64,000 nucleotides of DNA from Chryseobacterium ginsenosidimutans (GCF_024807225.1 NZ_JANUCO010000001.1:4030001-4094000), one strand, 5' to 3'. Counted from the first letter of the stretch, positions 9,666 through 19,186 are shown. Translations and numbers: made by a program. The notes: generated from the letters alone by a model not told the origin.

Positions 9666-10157
9666 ATGAAAAAAACTATCGCAATGGCAGCATTGGCTTT
9701 AGCTGTATCTTTCGGAGCTATTTCTTGTAAAAAGAAAGTTTCTGATGCCGATCTTCAAACTCAGGCTACCACTGTAGTGACAACAAATCCCGGAGCTTCT
9801 GTAGAAGTAAAAGAAGGTGTTGCTCACTTAAGCGGAACTTTTGAAACTCAGGAGGCTAAAGATGCAATGATTAAGCAATTGAAAGCTATTAACGGTGTAA
9901 AAGATGTTATGGATATGGCTACTGTAGCTCCGGTTGTAACGGCAGCTCCTCCCGTTGAGAATACTTCTGCTGTAGATCCTATGGTACAACAAAAAGTACA
10001 GGATGCAGTGAAAGATTTCCCTGCTGTAAAAGTAGAAGTTGTAAACGGAGAATTGACTCTTACAGGAAACGTATCTTCTGCTGATGCTAGAAAAATCAAA
10101 GAATCAATCGATGCTTTGAAAATTGGTAAGTACAATAACAAATTAGTAGTAAAATAA
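9666..10157 (+). CDS. BON-domain lipoprotein
   Basis: Predicted outer- or inner-membrane lipoprotein of 163 residues. The start at 9666 (MKKTIAMAALALAVSFG) gives a clean signal peptide ending in a lipobox, AISC, with C20 as the lipidated cysteine followed by KKK. Two BON-like domains follow: roughly residues 28-72 (VEVKEGVAHLSGTFETQE) and 92-163 (VEVVNGELTLTGNVSSADAR), joined by a proline/valine-rich linker. BON domains bind phospholipid or other surfaces and occur in osmotic-shock proteins such as OsmY. The downstream BON/SH3 gene starts 5 bases after the stop, so they form an operon, perhaps for envelope stress. An in-frame start at 9612 would add a hydrophobic leader and is less likely. 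Confidence 0.82.
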   Translation: MKKTIAMAALALAVSFGAISCKKKVSDADLQTQATTVVTTNPGASVEVKEGVAHLSGTFETQEAKDAMIKQLKAINGVKDVMDMATVAPVVTAAPPVENTSAVDPMVQQKVQDAVKDFPAVKVEVVNGELTLTGNVSSADARKIKESIDALKIGKYNNKLVVK

Positions 10158-10162
10158 TTAAG

Positions 10163-10582
10163 ATGAGCACACTACAAGATAAATATTCAAGCGTAATTTC
10201 TGCTGCTCAATCTGCGGAAATTTCTAATCTACAAATTCAGGAACAAGACGGAATCCTTTACGTTTCAGGAAGTGCTACAAGTACCGCTGCTAAAGATACT
10301 GTCTGGAATGCTTTAGGAGCAATCGATTCTACTTATTCTGCTTCAGATATCAACATCGATGTACAGGTTTCAGGTCTTTCTGCAGGTGCTTCTCTTACGG
10401 TTGCCACTGACGAATCCAACCTAAACATCAGACAAGAGCCTTCTACGGAAGCTGCTGTTGTTGGTAAAGCTGCAAAAGGTGCTTCGGTAACTTTGATCGA
10501 GCAAACTTCTGACGATTGGTGGAAAGTGAAAACTGACGACGGACAGGAAGGTTACGCTTATTCAAGATATTTGAAAGCTTAA
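10163..10582 (+). CDS. BON-like plus SH3-domain protein
   Basis: A 139-residue protein without a signal peptide. Residues 1-75 (LQIQEQDGILYVSGSATSTA) look like a single BON domain related to those in the preceding lipoprotein. Residues 80-139 form a bacterial SH3 domain with the usual NIRQEPSTEAAVVG and DDWWKVKTDDGQEGYAYSRYL signatures. Bacterial SH3 domains often bind peptidoglycan, which would be odd for a cytosolic protein, so either export is non-classical or the domain has another ligand. It is in an operon with the BON lipoprotein and followed by a terminator. Confidence 0.8.
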   Translation: MSTLQDKYSSVISAAQSAEISNLQIQEQDGILYVSGSATSTAAKDTVWNALGAIDSTYSASDINIDVQVSGLSAGASLTVATDESNLNIRQEPSTEAAVVGKAAKGASVTLIEQTSDDWWKVKTDDGQEGYAYSRYLKA

Positions 10583-10614
10583 TTCGCAAGATTTAACATT
10601 ATTTAAAATACAGG

Positions 10615-10639
10615 CATCCCTTTTGAGGGATGTTTTTTT
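10615..10639 (+). terminator. Terminator after the BON/SH3 operon
   Basis: CATCCC-ttttga-GGGATG followed by seven T. It overlaps the upstream part of the next reading frame, which is one reason to start that gene at 10668. Confidence 0.8.
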
Positions 10640-10667
10640 ATATTTTAGCGGCTTCAAAAAACAGATA

Positions 10668-13383
10668 ATGAAGAAATTTTTATGGTTGTTGATATTTTCG
10701 TTTAATTTTTTAATGTTGAATGGTCAAAAATTCAATATCGACGGAAAAGTTGCTGATTTTGAGAAGAAACCCGTGGAAAATGCAACCGTTTATTTATTAA
10801 AACAGCAAGATTCATCCATCATCAATTATACTTCCACCAATAAAGAAGGTCGATTTTTATTAAAAACAAATGAACTCAATGAGCCATCAATTTTAAAAGT
10901 TGATGCAGATAAATTAATTTCTTACTCCAAAAAATTTGAAAAAATAGATCAGTCGATCAGTCTGGAAAATATTCAATTGGATAAAAATCAGATTTCTGAT
11001 ATTGAAGAAGTAAAAATTACCGTTTCTCCCGTAAAAATAAAAAAAGATACAATTGAATTTAATGCCAATGCGATTAAAGTTCGTCCAGACAGTAATATTG
11101 AAGAATTATTAAAAAATATCAGTGGCGTTGAAATCGATAACGACGGAAAAATTACCGTTAACGGAAAAGAAGTCGATCAAATTATGATCAACGGGAAACC
11201 TTTTTTTGACAAAGACGGAAAAATCGCGTTGAAAAATCTTCCTGCCGATATTATTAAAAATATTCAATTTACATCAACCAAAACCAAGGAAGAAGAACTC
11301 AGCGGAAAAACTCCGAAATCTGAAAATGCCACGATCAATTTTACAATTGACGAAAAGAAAAATAAAGGATTTCTTTCCCGAATTACGGCAGGTTACGGTT
11401 TCTGACAAAAGATATGACGGAAGCGGATTTTTGAGTTATTTCAGAGATAAAAGGAAAATCAGTTTGCTGGCTTCTTCAAACAATATCAATTCTCAAGATG
11501 TTGCCAATGACGACACTGGCGGAAAAAACTCTCGAAATTCACAAGCCGGAAATACGATGAAAGGCATCCAAAAATCTACAACAATCGGCATCAATTACAG
11601 TGATAAACTAAGCAAAGAAGTCGAGCTCGATGCACTTGGAATTACGCGAACGAACAGCAATCTAGAAACGGCTTCCAAAGTTTCGAAGACAACTTTTCTT
11701 CCTAATTCAAATTTAAAAACCGACTCGGAAAATCAGGCTGAAAACGAAACGGAACAATATAACTTTAATTCATCTTTGAAAATAAAGCCGGATACGTTGA
11801 GTACGATTTATTTTTCGCCGTCATTTTCACATTCAAAAACGACGAATTTCAGAAATGCAAAATCAACAACCTTTGGAAATGATGAGCTTTTAAACAAAAG
11901 TGAATCGGTAACCAATTCTACCTCAGAAAGCAATACGTTCAGCCCGAATCTTCATTATTCAAGAAAATTCAAAAAGAAAGGAAGAACTTTTTATACCAGT
12001 TTAAATACTTCGATTTCAGAAAATAAAAACAGCAGTCTCGTTAATTCTCAGACCTTATTTTTTGAAGATGGAAATGAAGTTGTGGCTAAAAGAGATCTCA
12101 GAAATCAATTGAATCAAAGCAAAAAACAGAATAACAATTATTCTTTTAATGCAAAATATTCCGAACCGATTTCTGATTCGTTGAATGTAAGTTTTGGGTT
12201 AAATTATGATTCTAAAAACTCTATCAACGAAAGAATTGTTAATGATTTTGATCAAATTACAGGACAATATTCTCAATACAATTTGGCTTTATCAAACAGT
12301 TCAGACGAAAAAACCAACCAGCTTACTCCCCAAATTACAATTGAACTGAACAAGCAAAAGCTAAATATGTGGGCTTCCGCGAATGTGGATTTCACAGATT
12401 TAAAATACAGTTCGATTTTTAACGGAGAACATTACGAATTGCAAAGAAACTTCACACTTCCCGATTACAATGCAGGCTTGCAATACCGAATTTCTCAGAA
12501 TTCACGCTTAAGCATTTACAACTCGGCAAGCTTTACAATTCCGTCGGCTGCCAATTTGATTCCTTACACAGACGAATCCAACCCTTTGGTGACTTATCAG
12601 GGAAATCCGGATCTGAAAAATGCATGGAGCAACAGAACGAGTCTTTATTTTAACAATTTTAATGTTCCCAAAAATATTAGTTATCACATTAATATTGGTT
12701 TTACTTACAACAATAACGACACCACCAATTTCTCTTATTATGACGATTCCGGGAAGCAGTTTGTAACGTATACCAATATCAGTGGAAACAAAAGTGTAAA
12801 TATTGGCGGAGGTTTCAGCAAGACTTTTAAATGGGGCGATAACAGACTTGCAATTAATCCAAAATCGACCTTCAATTACAGATACAATCGTGGATTTATC
12901 AACGGACAAGAATTTACCGGGAATTCTTATACTTTCGCTCCGGGAATTAATGTAAGCTATGATAAAAAGGATAAAATCATCATCAAACCTTCTTATAACG
13001 TCAATTATTCTTTTTCAAATTATAAGAATTATACCATTGAAAGTATCAAAAATACCTTCCAGACTTTCAGGCTTGAACTGACAAATTATTTTCTTAAAAC
13101 CAATTTAGTTCTCGGAAACGACTTTGAATACAACACAAGTTCAAACATCGCTGCAGGCTTTAAAAGAGATTTTTATTTTTGGAATACAAGCATCGGATAT
13201 TCTTTTTACAACAAACAATTTACGGCAAAAGTAAAAGTTTATGATGTTTTAAATCAAAACCAAAGCGTAAAAAGAACGATTTCAGCTTCTTATGTAGAAG
13301 ATCGTGAAGATTTGATTCTGAAACGTTATGTAATGTTTTCTCTTACCATGAAACTGAATAAGTTTGCGGGAAAGAAAATGTAG
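10668..13383 (+). pseudogene. Outer-membrane beta-barrel protein with carboxypeptidase-regulatory-like domain, frameshifted
   Basis: Outer-membrane barrel of the TonB-receptor-like family common in Bacteroidetes. The start at 10668 (MKKFLWLLIFSFNF) gives a signal peptide. Residues about 22-100 form a regulatory-like beta-sandwich (NIDGKVADFEKKPVENATVYLL), followed by a plug-like part (RPDSNIEELLKNISGVEID, KEVDQIMINGKPFF) and a long barrel rich in aromatic/polar alternation ending near NKFAGKKM. The frame breaks at TTT 11399-11401: as read it stops at 11405, while dropping one T gives TAGYGSDKRYDGSGFLSYF and runs to 13383. The restored length is about 904 residues. No SusD-like partner is nearby, so the ligand is unknown. 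Confidence 0.85.
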
Positions 13384-13455
13384 TTTTTTTAAGCACAAAT
13401 TCCACAAATATTTTCACGGATAAATATCAATTTTCTTTAGTAAAATATACATTCT

Positions 13456-13544
13456 CTTTGTCATTTCGTAGAAATCTAGACTCCGTTATTTTAGTTATTA
13501 TTTTAAAATAAAGGCTTGGATTCCTCCGGAATGACAAACTTTAT
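13456..13544. repeat. Inverted-repeat element, TTTGTCATTCCGnAGGAATC family (copy 1)
   Basis: The left end TTTGTCATTTCGTAGAAATC and right end GATTCCTCCGGAATGACAAA are inverted copies with an AT-rich centre. The whole is about 89 bases in the gap before the S15 hydrolase. Further copies are at 15662, 16419 and 44300. Confidence 0.7.
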
Positions 13545-13669
13545 CGAAAAGATCTATGGATAAACTTTATGTGTAAACCTTCTTTGTATTTACCTATAAA
13601 AATTTAATCTTACAACATACTTTTATTTGAAAACATTTTTATGATTAAATTAGCGTCAAATTTTATGTA

Positions 13670-15532
13670 ATGAAGATTCATTTTTCAATTTTATTCATTT
13701 TATGTTTCATTTTTGGGAATTCGCAGAACAAACAACAACCTACGGATACTTTTGTGAAAGATAATTTTACCAAGAAAGAATTTTATATCACGATGCGTGA
13801 CGGGGTGAAACTTTTCACAGCGGTTTATATTCCGAAAGACATTTCAAACAAAATCAAGTATCCGTTTTTGATGCAGAGAACCTGCTACAGCATTGCTCCT
13901 TATGGGGAAAATGAGTACAGAACGAAGCTTGGTCCGAATCAATATTTAATGAAAGACAAATATATTTTCGTGTTTCAGGACGTTCGTGGGAGATATATGA
14001 GCGAAGGAACTTTTACCAATATGACTCCGCAAGTCAATCGTAAAACGAAAAAAGATGTCGATGAAAGTACAGATACTTACGACACGATCGATTGGTTGGT
14101 GAAAAACGTTAAAGACAACAACGGAAAAGTGGGTCAATATGGAACTTCATATCCCGGATTTTATACAGCAGTCGGAATTTTAGCAGATCATCCGGCTTTG
14201 GTGGCTTCTTCTCCACAAGCTCCGATTTCAGATTTCTGGAATGATGATTTTCTTCACAACGGAAAAATGATGTTGGGATATTTCAGAACTTTCCCAGTTT
14301 TTGGGGTTCAGAAAACGAAGCCTGAAAACAAAGCATGGTATTCTGATTCTATGATAAAAACCACTTCTGAAGACGGCTTGAAATTTTACAGAGACATGGG
14401 AACTTTGAAAGACGGTTATGAAAAATATTACAAAGATAATTTCTTCATGACGGAGATTATGAATCATCCTAATTACGATGATTTCTGGCAAAAAAGAAGC
14501 CTTCTTCCTCATCTTAAAAATGTGAATCATGCGGTAATGAGTGTCGGTGGCTGGTTTGATGCAGAAGATCTTTCGGGACCTTTAAATATTTATAAAACGA
14601 TTGAAAAAACAAGTCCGAAAGCTAAAAATACGATTGTAATGGGACCTTTCTCTCACGGAGCTTGGGCTTACGAACAAGGGAAACATTTCCATAATCAAAT
14701 CTATTTTGGAGACAGCATCGCGACCTATTATCAGAAAAATATTGAGACTAAATTTTTCAATCATTATTTAAAAGGAGATACAAAAAAAGATGCCGGACTT
14801 CCGGAAGCATTGATGTATGACACAGGAGCGAAGCAATGGAGAGAGTTTGCAACATATCCTCCAAAAGAAGGGCAAAAAATGAATTTCTATCTATCAAACG
14901 GAACATTGAAAAATGCTGCAGGACAAGGCTCATCAGAATATTACAGTGATCCGAATAATCCGGTGTTGAGTTCTGATAATCTGAAAGATTTTAATGGATT
15001 TACTCCTAAAAATTATATGTCGGAAGATCAAAGATTTGCCGAAGGAAGACCCGATGTTTTGACTTTCACAACAGATGTTTTGACAGACGACATGACTTTC
15101 GCAGGAGAAATTATGGCTAAATTAAATATTGCTTCCACTTCTACCGATGCAGATTTTGCAGTGAAATTAATTGATATTTATCCTGAAGATTTTAAACCTG
15201 TTGAGAAAAAAGACGGTGTGGTTTACGGAAATTATCATCAAATGGTAAGAAGTGAAATTATGCCTGCAAGATTCAGAAATTCGAGAGAAAAAGCAGAAGC
15301 ATTGGTTCCGAATCAGAAAACGGCTGTGAATTTCAGGTTGCAGGATGTTGTTCATACATTCAAAAAAGGACATAAAATCCAGATTCAGATTTCTTCTACC
15401 TGGTTTCCTCTTTTTTCTATCAATCCGCAGAAATTCATGGATAATCCGAATTTTGCCACGAAAGAAGATTACACGAAAGCGTTTATCAAGATTTTTGAAG
15501 ATAGCGCAATTGAAGTTGAAGTGTTGAAATAA
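13670..15532 (+). CDS. CocE/NonD-family (S15) alpha/beta hydrolase, secreted
   Basis: Exported serine hydrolase of the X-Pro dipeptidyl-peptidase S15 / CocE family, which cleaves acyl or peptide bonds such as beta-lactam side chains, esters or Xaa-Pro. A signal peptide (MKIHFSILFILCFIFGNSQN) precedes the alpha/beta-hydrolase domain with the nucleophile motif GTSYPGFY near residue 160, where S is the catalytic serine. Other elements are DVRGRYMSEG, the late GPFSHGAW carrying a histidine, and a C-terminal jelly-roll domain from about 400 to the end. The 620-residue length fits the family. A terminator follows. The substrate is not evident, and glutaryl-7-ACA acylase-like naming would be over-precise. 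Confidence 0.88.
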   Translation: MKIHFSILFILCFIFGNSQNKQQPTDTFVKDNFTKKEFYITMRDGVKLFTAVYIPKDISNKIKYPFLMQRTCYSIAPYGENEYRTKLGPNQYLMKDKYIFVFQDVRGRYMSEGTFTNMTPQVNRKTKKDVDESTDTYDTIDWLVKNVKDNNGKVGQYGTSYPGFYTAVGILADHPALVASSPQAPISDFWNDDFLHNGKMMLGYFRTFPVFGVQKTKPENKAWYSDSMIKTTSEDGLKFYRDMGTLKDGYEKYYKDNFFMTEIMNHPNYDDFWQKRSLLPHLKNVNHAVMSVGGWFDAEDLSGPLNIYKTIEKTSPKAKNTIVMGPFSHGAWAYEQGKHFHNQIYFGDSIATYYQKNIETKFFNHYLKGDTKKDAGLPEALMYDTGAKQWREFATYPPKEGQKMNFYLSNGTLKNAAGQGSSEYYSDPNNPVLSSDNLKDFNGFTPKNYMSEDQRFAEGRPDVLTFTTDVLTDDMTFAGEIMAKLNIASTSTDADFAVKLIDIYPEDFKPVEKKDGVVYGNYHQMVRSEIMPARFRNSREKAEALVPNQKTAVNFRLQDVVHTFKKGHKIQIQISSTWFPLFSINPQKFMDNPNFATKEDYTKAFIKIFEDSAIEVEVLK

Positions 15533-15537
15533 ATTTT

Positions 15538-15571
15538 AAAAGCTGTTCAGATTTGAGCAGCTTTTTTTTTA
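15538..15571 (+). terminator. Terminator after the S15 hydrolase
   Basis: AAAGCTGTTC-agatt-tGAGCAGCTTT hairpin followed by a run of T, starting 6 bases after the stop. Confidence 0.8.
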
Positions 15572-15657
15572 TTTTCTCGCTGATTTTGCTGATCACGCTG
15601 ATTTTTTTAACGCAATCATCTGCTAAATCTGCTGAATCTGCGAGAGAAAAAATTACA
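15572..15657. repeat. Degenerate inverted repeat of GCTGATTT-like units
   Basis: The left part reads TTTTCTCGCTGATTTTGCTG and the right part is its near-complement ending GCTGAATCTGCGAGAGAAAA. Short units of the form (C/T)TGCTGAnTTT recur inside. It sits between the S15 terminator and the repeat at 15662. Confidence 0.55.
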
Positions 15658-15661
15658 CATA

Positions 15662-15740
15662 GTTTTGTCATTCTGTAGGAAGTTTTTAAAATTTAATCTC
15701 TAATAAATGCGCTTAGATTCCTACGGAATGACAAACTTTA
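15662..15740. repeat. Inverted-repeat element, TTTGTCATTCCGnAGGAATC family (copy 2)
   Basis: Ends TTTGTCATTCTGTAGGAAG and GATTCCTACGGAATGACAAA are inverted. The centre shares TTTTTAAAATnTAATCnCTAATAAAT, which is under 20 matched bases, with copy 3. This copy lies on one side of the alkB gene and copy 3 lies on the other, in the same orientation. Confidence 0.75.
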
Positions 15741-15765
15741 TGGTTAAAATCTTTGCGTTTAAAAA

Positions 15766-16377
15766 CTACTCCTCAATCGTTCTAAACGTCAAATTCACTC
15801 TCGGAGTTTTCACTTTTGTAGTCGGTGGAAGTCGATGCATCCAATTGTCTTGCGTTGTACCTTTCATGACCAATAAACTTCCGTTCTCTAAAAATATTTC
15901 TACTTTTTCTTTGGTTGTTTTATGTTTGAATAAAAACTTCCTTTCTGCTCCGAAAGTTAATGAGGCGATTGCTCCGTGTTTTTTCAAATCCTTTTCGCCG
16001 TCGCTGTGATACGCCATTCCTTCGCTTCCGTCGTGGTATAAATTCAACAAACAAGAGTTGTAGGTTTCTCCTGAAACTTCTTCACATTTCTGTTTTAATT
16101 CTAATAATTCGGGAGTCCAGAATTGTGCATATTTTGTTCGTTTTGAATAGGTGTATTCAAATGCTTTTTCGCCAAACCATGCGACTTTTCTTTTGGTTAA
16201 AATTAATTTTCCAAAAATCACGGCTTCATCATTTTCCCACGGAATCTGATTGAATAAATAATCATAATAAAATTCTGATTTTTCTTTTGAGAAAACTTTT
16301 CCGTAATAGTGAACGGTTCCGTCATTGGGAAGAATATTTAAAGGAAAATCTGATATATTTTCGAATAGGCTCATCAT
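15766..16377 (-). CDS. alkB: AlkB-type Fe(II)/2-oxoglutarate DNA dioxygenase
   Basis: Predicted DNA/RNA dealkylation repair enzyme that oxidatively removes methyl groups such as 1-methyladenine and 3-methylcytosine. The 203-residue length matches AlkB2-like proteins. The iron ligands appear in AYHSDGEKDL (HxD near residues 117-119) and in NWMHRLPP near 178, followed by the 2-oxoglutarate-binding RVNLTFR. The conserved NLYHDGSEGMAYHSD block is clear. It is followed in the same direction, further left, by no partner, but an Ada-like alkyltransferase gene lies to its right, also on the minus strand, so the area is an alkylation-repair pair. Inverted repeats of one family flank it. Confidence 0.9.
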   Translation of the reverse strand: MMSLFENISDFPLNILPNDGTVHYYGKVFSKEKSEFYYDYLFNQIPWENDEAVIFGKLILTKRKVAWFGEKAFEYTYSKRTKYAQFWTPELLELKQKCEEVSGETYNSCLLNLYHDGSEGMAYHSDGEKDLKKHGAIASLTFGAERKFLFKHKTTKEKVEIFLENGSLLVMKGTTQDNWMHRLPPTTKVKTPRVNLTFRTIEE

Positions 16378-16418
16378 AAAGTTTAAGGTGTGTGTTGTTG
16401 TATTGAATGTTCAGCGTT

Positions 16419-16508
16419 AGTTTGTCATTCCGTAGGAATCTAAGCAAAGTATTTTTAAAATATAATCGCTAATAAATAGGTCTAGATTCTTACGGAATGA
16501 CAAACTTA
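16419..16508. repeat. Inverted-repeat element, TTTGTCATTCCGnAGGAATC family (copy 3)
   Basis: TTTGTCATTCCGTAGGAATC and AGATTCTTACGGAATGACAAA flank an AT-rich centre similar to that of copy 2. It sits between alkB and the Ada-like gene. Confidence 0.75.
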
Positions 16509-16556
16509 ATGCTGATTTTCGTTAAAAAAATGCTGTTCTCCGTGAAAATATTTGTG

Positions 16557-17417
16557 TTAATTCGTGTTTAAAGAATCAGAGTAAATCTGAGAGCTTTCCC
16601 AACCAACAATTAGCTGTTTTCTTTCACTTCCCCATCGATAACCACCAATATTTCCGGAAGCCTGAATCACACGATGACAAGGAATCAAAAAGGCAACGGG
16701 ATTACTACCGATCGCTGTTCCGACCGCTCGTGAAGCATTTGGATTTCCTATTTTTTCGGCTAAATTTCCGTACGTTGATAATTTTCCCATCGGAATGGTG
16801 AGAAGGCTTTCCCAGACTTTTAGTTGAAAATCTGTGCCTTTTAGATGTAGTTTGATTGTACTAAGTTTCGTCCAGTCTTTATCGAAAATGGACAAGGCGT
16901 TTTTCTGAAATTCATCTTGTTTTTCAAAAAAAGAAGCATTGGGAAATTTAAGCTGTAAATCTCCCAATGCTATTTCTTTATCGTTTTCAAAAGCCATATA
17001 GCAGATTCCTTTTTCTGTGGAAGCTGTGATTACATTTCCAAAAGGGCTCTCGGAAAAACAGTAATTAATGCTAAGACTTTTTCCGCCGTTTTTATATTCT
17101 GCAGGAGACATTCCTTCAATATTTACAAACAAATCGTGCAATCTGCTCGTACTTGAAAGTCCAGTCTCGAAAGCGGTATCAAATAAACTCGCTTTTTCGT
17201 CCTTCAACAAATTTTTAGCATGTTCAAGACTGATGAACTGTAAAAATTTCTTCGGACTCGTTCCTGCCCAATCCGTAAATATCTTCTGGAAATGAGCCGG
17301 ACTCAGGTTAATCTTCTCTGCCACTTCATCCAAACTCGGCTGAAGCTTAAAATTGCTTTGAATATACTCTATCGCTTTTGCAATTCTTTCGTAATCTATT
17401 TGATTTTGTGTGGACAT
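16557..17417 (-). CDS. Ada-like AraC regulator fused to O6-alkylguanine-DNA alkyltransferase
   Basis: Bifunctional protein of 286 residues. The N-terminal part (about 10-105) is an AraC-type helix-turn-helix (LDEVAEKINLSPAHFQKIF, FLQFISLEHAKNLL). The C-terminal part (about 115-280) is an O6-methylguanine-DNA methyltransferase with the active-site motif PCHRVI, whose cysteine accepts the alkyl group, and SRAVGTAIGSNPVAF before it. The N-terminal Ada zinc domain with four cysteines, which senses methyl phosphotriesters, is absent, as in many Bacteroidetes homologues. I prefer the start at 17417 (MSTQNQIDY) over 17447 because it fits the domain edge. It likely repairs O6-methylguanine and may regulate alkylation-repair genes such as nearby alkB. 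Confidence 0.88.
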   Translation of the reverse strand: MSTQNQIDYERIAKAIEYIQSNFKLQPSLDEVAEKINLSPAHFQKIFTDWAGTSPKKFLQFISLEHAKNLLKDEKASLFDTAFETGLSSTSRLHDLFVNIEGMSPAEYKNGGKSLSINYCFSESPFGNVITASTEKGICYMAFENDKEIALGDLQLKFPNASFFEKQDEFQKNALSIFDKDWTKLSTIKLHLKGTDFQLKVWESLLTIPMGKLSTYGNLAEKIGNPNASRAVGTAIGSNPVAFLIPCHRVIQASGNIGGYRWGSERKQLIVGWESSQIYSDSLNTN

Positions 17418-17485
17418 ATCATTTTGTTTTACCTCACAAATTTCCAAAGAATTTCTGGCAGAAAAAATCCGATTCTTGCGAAGTT

Positions 17486-18340
17486 TTAGTCTTGATTAAT
17501 ATGATAATAAGCAAGCATTTTGTAATATAACTTCGCTGCCAAGAATGCACTTGGTTTCGCATAAGCAGAATCCATTAATTCTACAATATCAAATGCGACA
17601 ACATTACATTTTTCAAATACTTTTCTTAATAATTCTAATGTCGGATACCATTGTAAACCGCCTGGTTCAGGAGTTCCTGTTGACGGAGCAATCGAAGGAT
17701 CAAAAGCATCCAAATCGATGGTAATATATACATTTCCTGAAACTTTTTCTAATACATCATTTACCCAGTTTTCGTTATGAGCAATTTCGTGAGCGAAAAA
17801 TACTCTTCCTTCCGGTAAATATTCAGCTTCTTCGATATCCATAGAACGGATTCCCACCTGAACCAAATTATGCTTTTGATTTGCTTCAAAAACCGCACAA
17901 GCATGATTAGAAGTAGAACCATGGAATTCCGGACGCAAATCTGTGTGAGCATCCAATTGAAGAACCGTTAAGTTCTCATATTTCTCACCAACTGCACGAA
18001 TCGAACCGATAGAAACAGAATGCTCTCCGCCAAAAAGAGTAAACAATTTACCATCATTGTTCAAAAGCTCTTTCGTTTTTTGATAAACCGCTTCTGTCAT
18101 TGCTTCAGGCGAAGACTTTTCAGTAATTTCTCCAGCCAAATAAACACCTTCCAAATAAGGCTCAGTTTGAGTTTCGATATCGTAAAGCTCCATGTTTTCA
18201 GAAGCATCAAGGAACAATTCCGGACCTTTGTCTGCTCCTTTTCCCCAAGTTGAAGTTCCGTCGTAAGGAACCTTTACCAACACTACTTTCGAGTTCTCTA
18301 ATGATGCATTTTCTTCAGGAATTCCTGCGTATGTTTTCAT
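17486..18340 (-). CDS. speB: Agmatinase
   Basis: Cytosolic manganese ureohydrolase that converts agmatine to putrescine and urea. The 284-residue protein carries the metal-binding motifs GGEHSVSIG, LDAHTDLRPE and ITIDLDAFDPSIAPSTGTPEPGG (shown in part), where the His and Asp residues bind two Mn2+, plus VVAFDIVELMDS near the end. The gene for a short-type arginine decarboxylase lies 1 kb away in the same direction, so arginine to agmatine to putrescine is encoded locally. A TATCTTTG box sits on the minus strand at 18376-18369, 28 bases upstream of the ATG. Arginase is an alternative, but the neighbour favours agmatinase. Confidence 0.9.
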   Translation of the reverse strand: MKTYAGIPEENASLENSKVVLVKVPYDGTSTWGKGADKGPELFLDASENMELYDIETQTEPYLEGVYLAGEITEKSSPEAMTEAVYQKTKELLNNDGKLFTLFGGEHSVSIGSIRAVGEKYENLTVLQLDAHTDLRPEFHGSTSNHACAVFEANQKHNLVQVGIRSMDIEEAEYLPEGRVFFAHEIAHNENWVNDVLEKVSGNVYITIDLDAFDPSIAPSTGTPEPGGLQWYPTLELLRKVFEKCNVVAFDIVELMDSAYAKPSAFLAAKLYYKMLAYYHINQD

Positions 18341-18368
18341 GTCTTATTTAAAAATTAAATGATTCCTG

Positions 18369-18376
18369 CAAAGATA
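18369..18376 (-). promoter_or_regulatory. -7 box of the agmatinase gene
   Basis: Minus-strand TATCTTTG is a perfect TAnnTTTG match, 28 bases before the ATG. No TTG is found at 17-23 bases, so the -33 element is weak. Confidence 0.45.
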
Positions 18377-18478
18377 CGGAAAAGTGAATTGAAGCTTGAA
18401 GCTGGAGGCTGGAAGTTTTACCAAAAAGACAAAAAATTAGACCTAATAATTTAGACTTCTATCACCCAGCTTTCAGCT

Positions 18479-18507
18479 TTTGCTTCCAGACAAAATTACT
18501 ACCTTTG
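18479..18507 (+). promoter_or_regulatory. Bacteroidetes-type promoter of the HAD phosphatase gene
   Basis: TTTG (18479-18482), 17-base spacer, TACCTTTG (18500-18507). This is a consensus promoter 15 bases before the ATG at 18523. It excludes the longer reading frame that begins at 18505. Confidence 0.7.
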
Positions 18508-18522
18508 TTAAAACTTAATTTT

Positions 18523-19182
18523 ATGTCGTTAAAAGCTGTGCTATTCGATATGGATGGCGTGATTGTGGATACAGAACCATTGCACAGAAAAGCCTATTTT
18601 AAAACATTCGATGATTTGGGAATCGACGTTTCCGAAGATTTATATACTTCTTTTACAGGTGCTTCTACCAAAAGAGTTTGTGATATTTTGATTAATAAAT
18701 TTAATTTAAAACAGACTTACGAAGAAATCGCAAAAACCAAAAGAGATTATTTCAAGGATTACTTTGATAATGATGAGGAATTTGATCTAATTCCGGGTGT
18801 GAAAGAACTGATTCTGCATTATCATGAAAACAATATCAGATTAATTCTCGCTTCTTCTGCTACCATGACGACCATCAATATGGTTTTCGAAAAATTCGAA
18901 CTGGAAAAATATTTCAGCGGAAAAATAAGCGGTGCAGATTTAAAAGAGTCAAAACCTCATCCTGAAGTTTTCTTATTAGCAGCTGAAATGGCTGAAGAAC
19001 CTATTGAAAACTGTATGGTTATCGAAGATTCTACGAATGGAATTCTGGCAGCACACCGAGCAAATATTTTTTGTGCGGCGTACAGAAGTCCGCATTCTAA
19101 AAATCAGGATTATACGTTGGCGAATATTGTGGTTTCAGATTATGTGGAACTGGAAATTGATAAAATTTCAAAATATTTTTAA
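18523..19182 (+). CDS. HAD-superfamily phosphatase / beta-phosphoglucomutase-like
   Basis: Soluble 219-residue hydrolase of the haloacid dehalogenase superfamily, subfamily IA. Motif I is FDMDGVIVDTEP (nucleophile Asp near residue 8), motif II LILASSATM, motif III lysine in KESKPHPEVFL, and motif IV MVIEDSTNGILAA. The helical cap between motifs I and II is of the phosphoglucomutase type. Relatives are beta-phosphoglucomutases or small sugar-phosphate and 2-deoxyglucose-6-phosphate phosphatases, and the substrate cannot be fixed here. The start at 18523 (MSLKAVLFDMDG) is set by the promoter immediately upstream. A terminator follows. Confidence 0.85.
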   Translation: MSLKAVLFDMDGVIVDTEPLHRKAYFKTFDDLGIDVSEDLYTSFTGASTKRVCDILINKFNLKQTYEEIAKTKRDYFKDYFDNDEEFDLIPGVKELILHYHENNIRLILASSATMTTINMVFEKFELEKYFSGKISGADLKESKPHPEVFLLAAEMAEEPIENCMVIEDSTNGILAAHRANIFCAAYRSPHSKNQDYTLANIVVSDYVELEIDKISKYF

Positions 19183-19186
19183 AATA

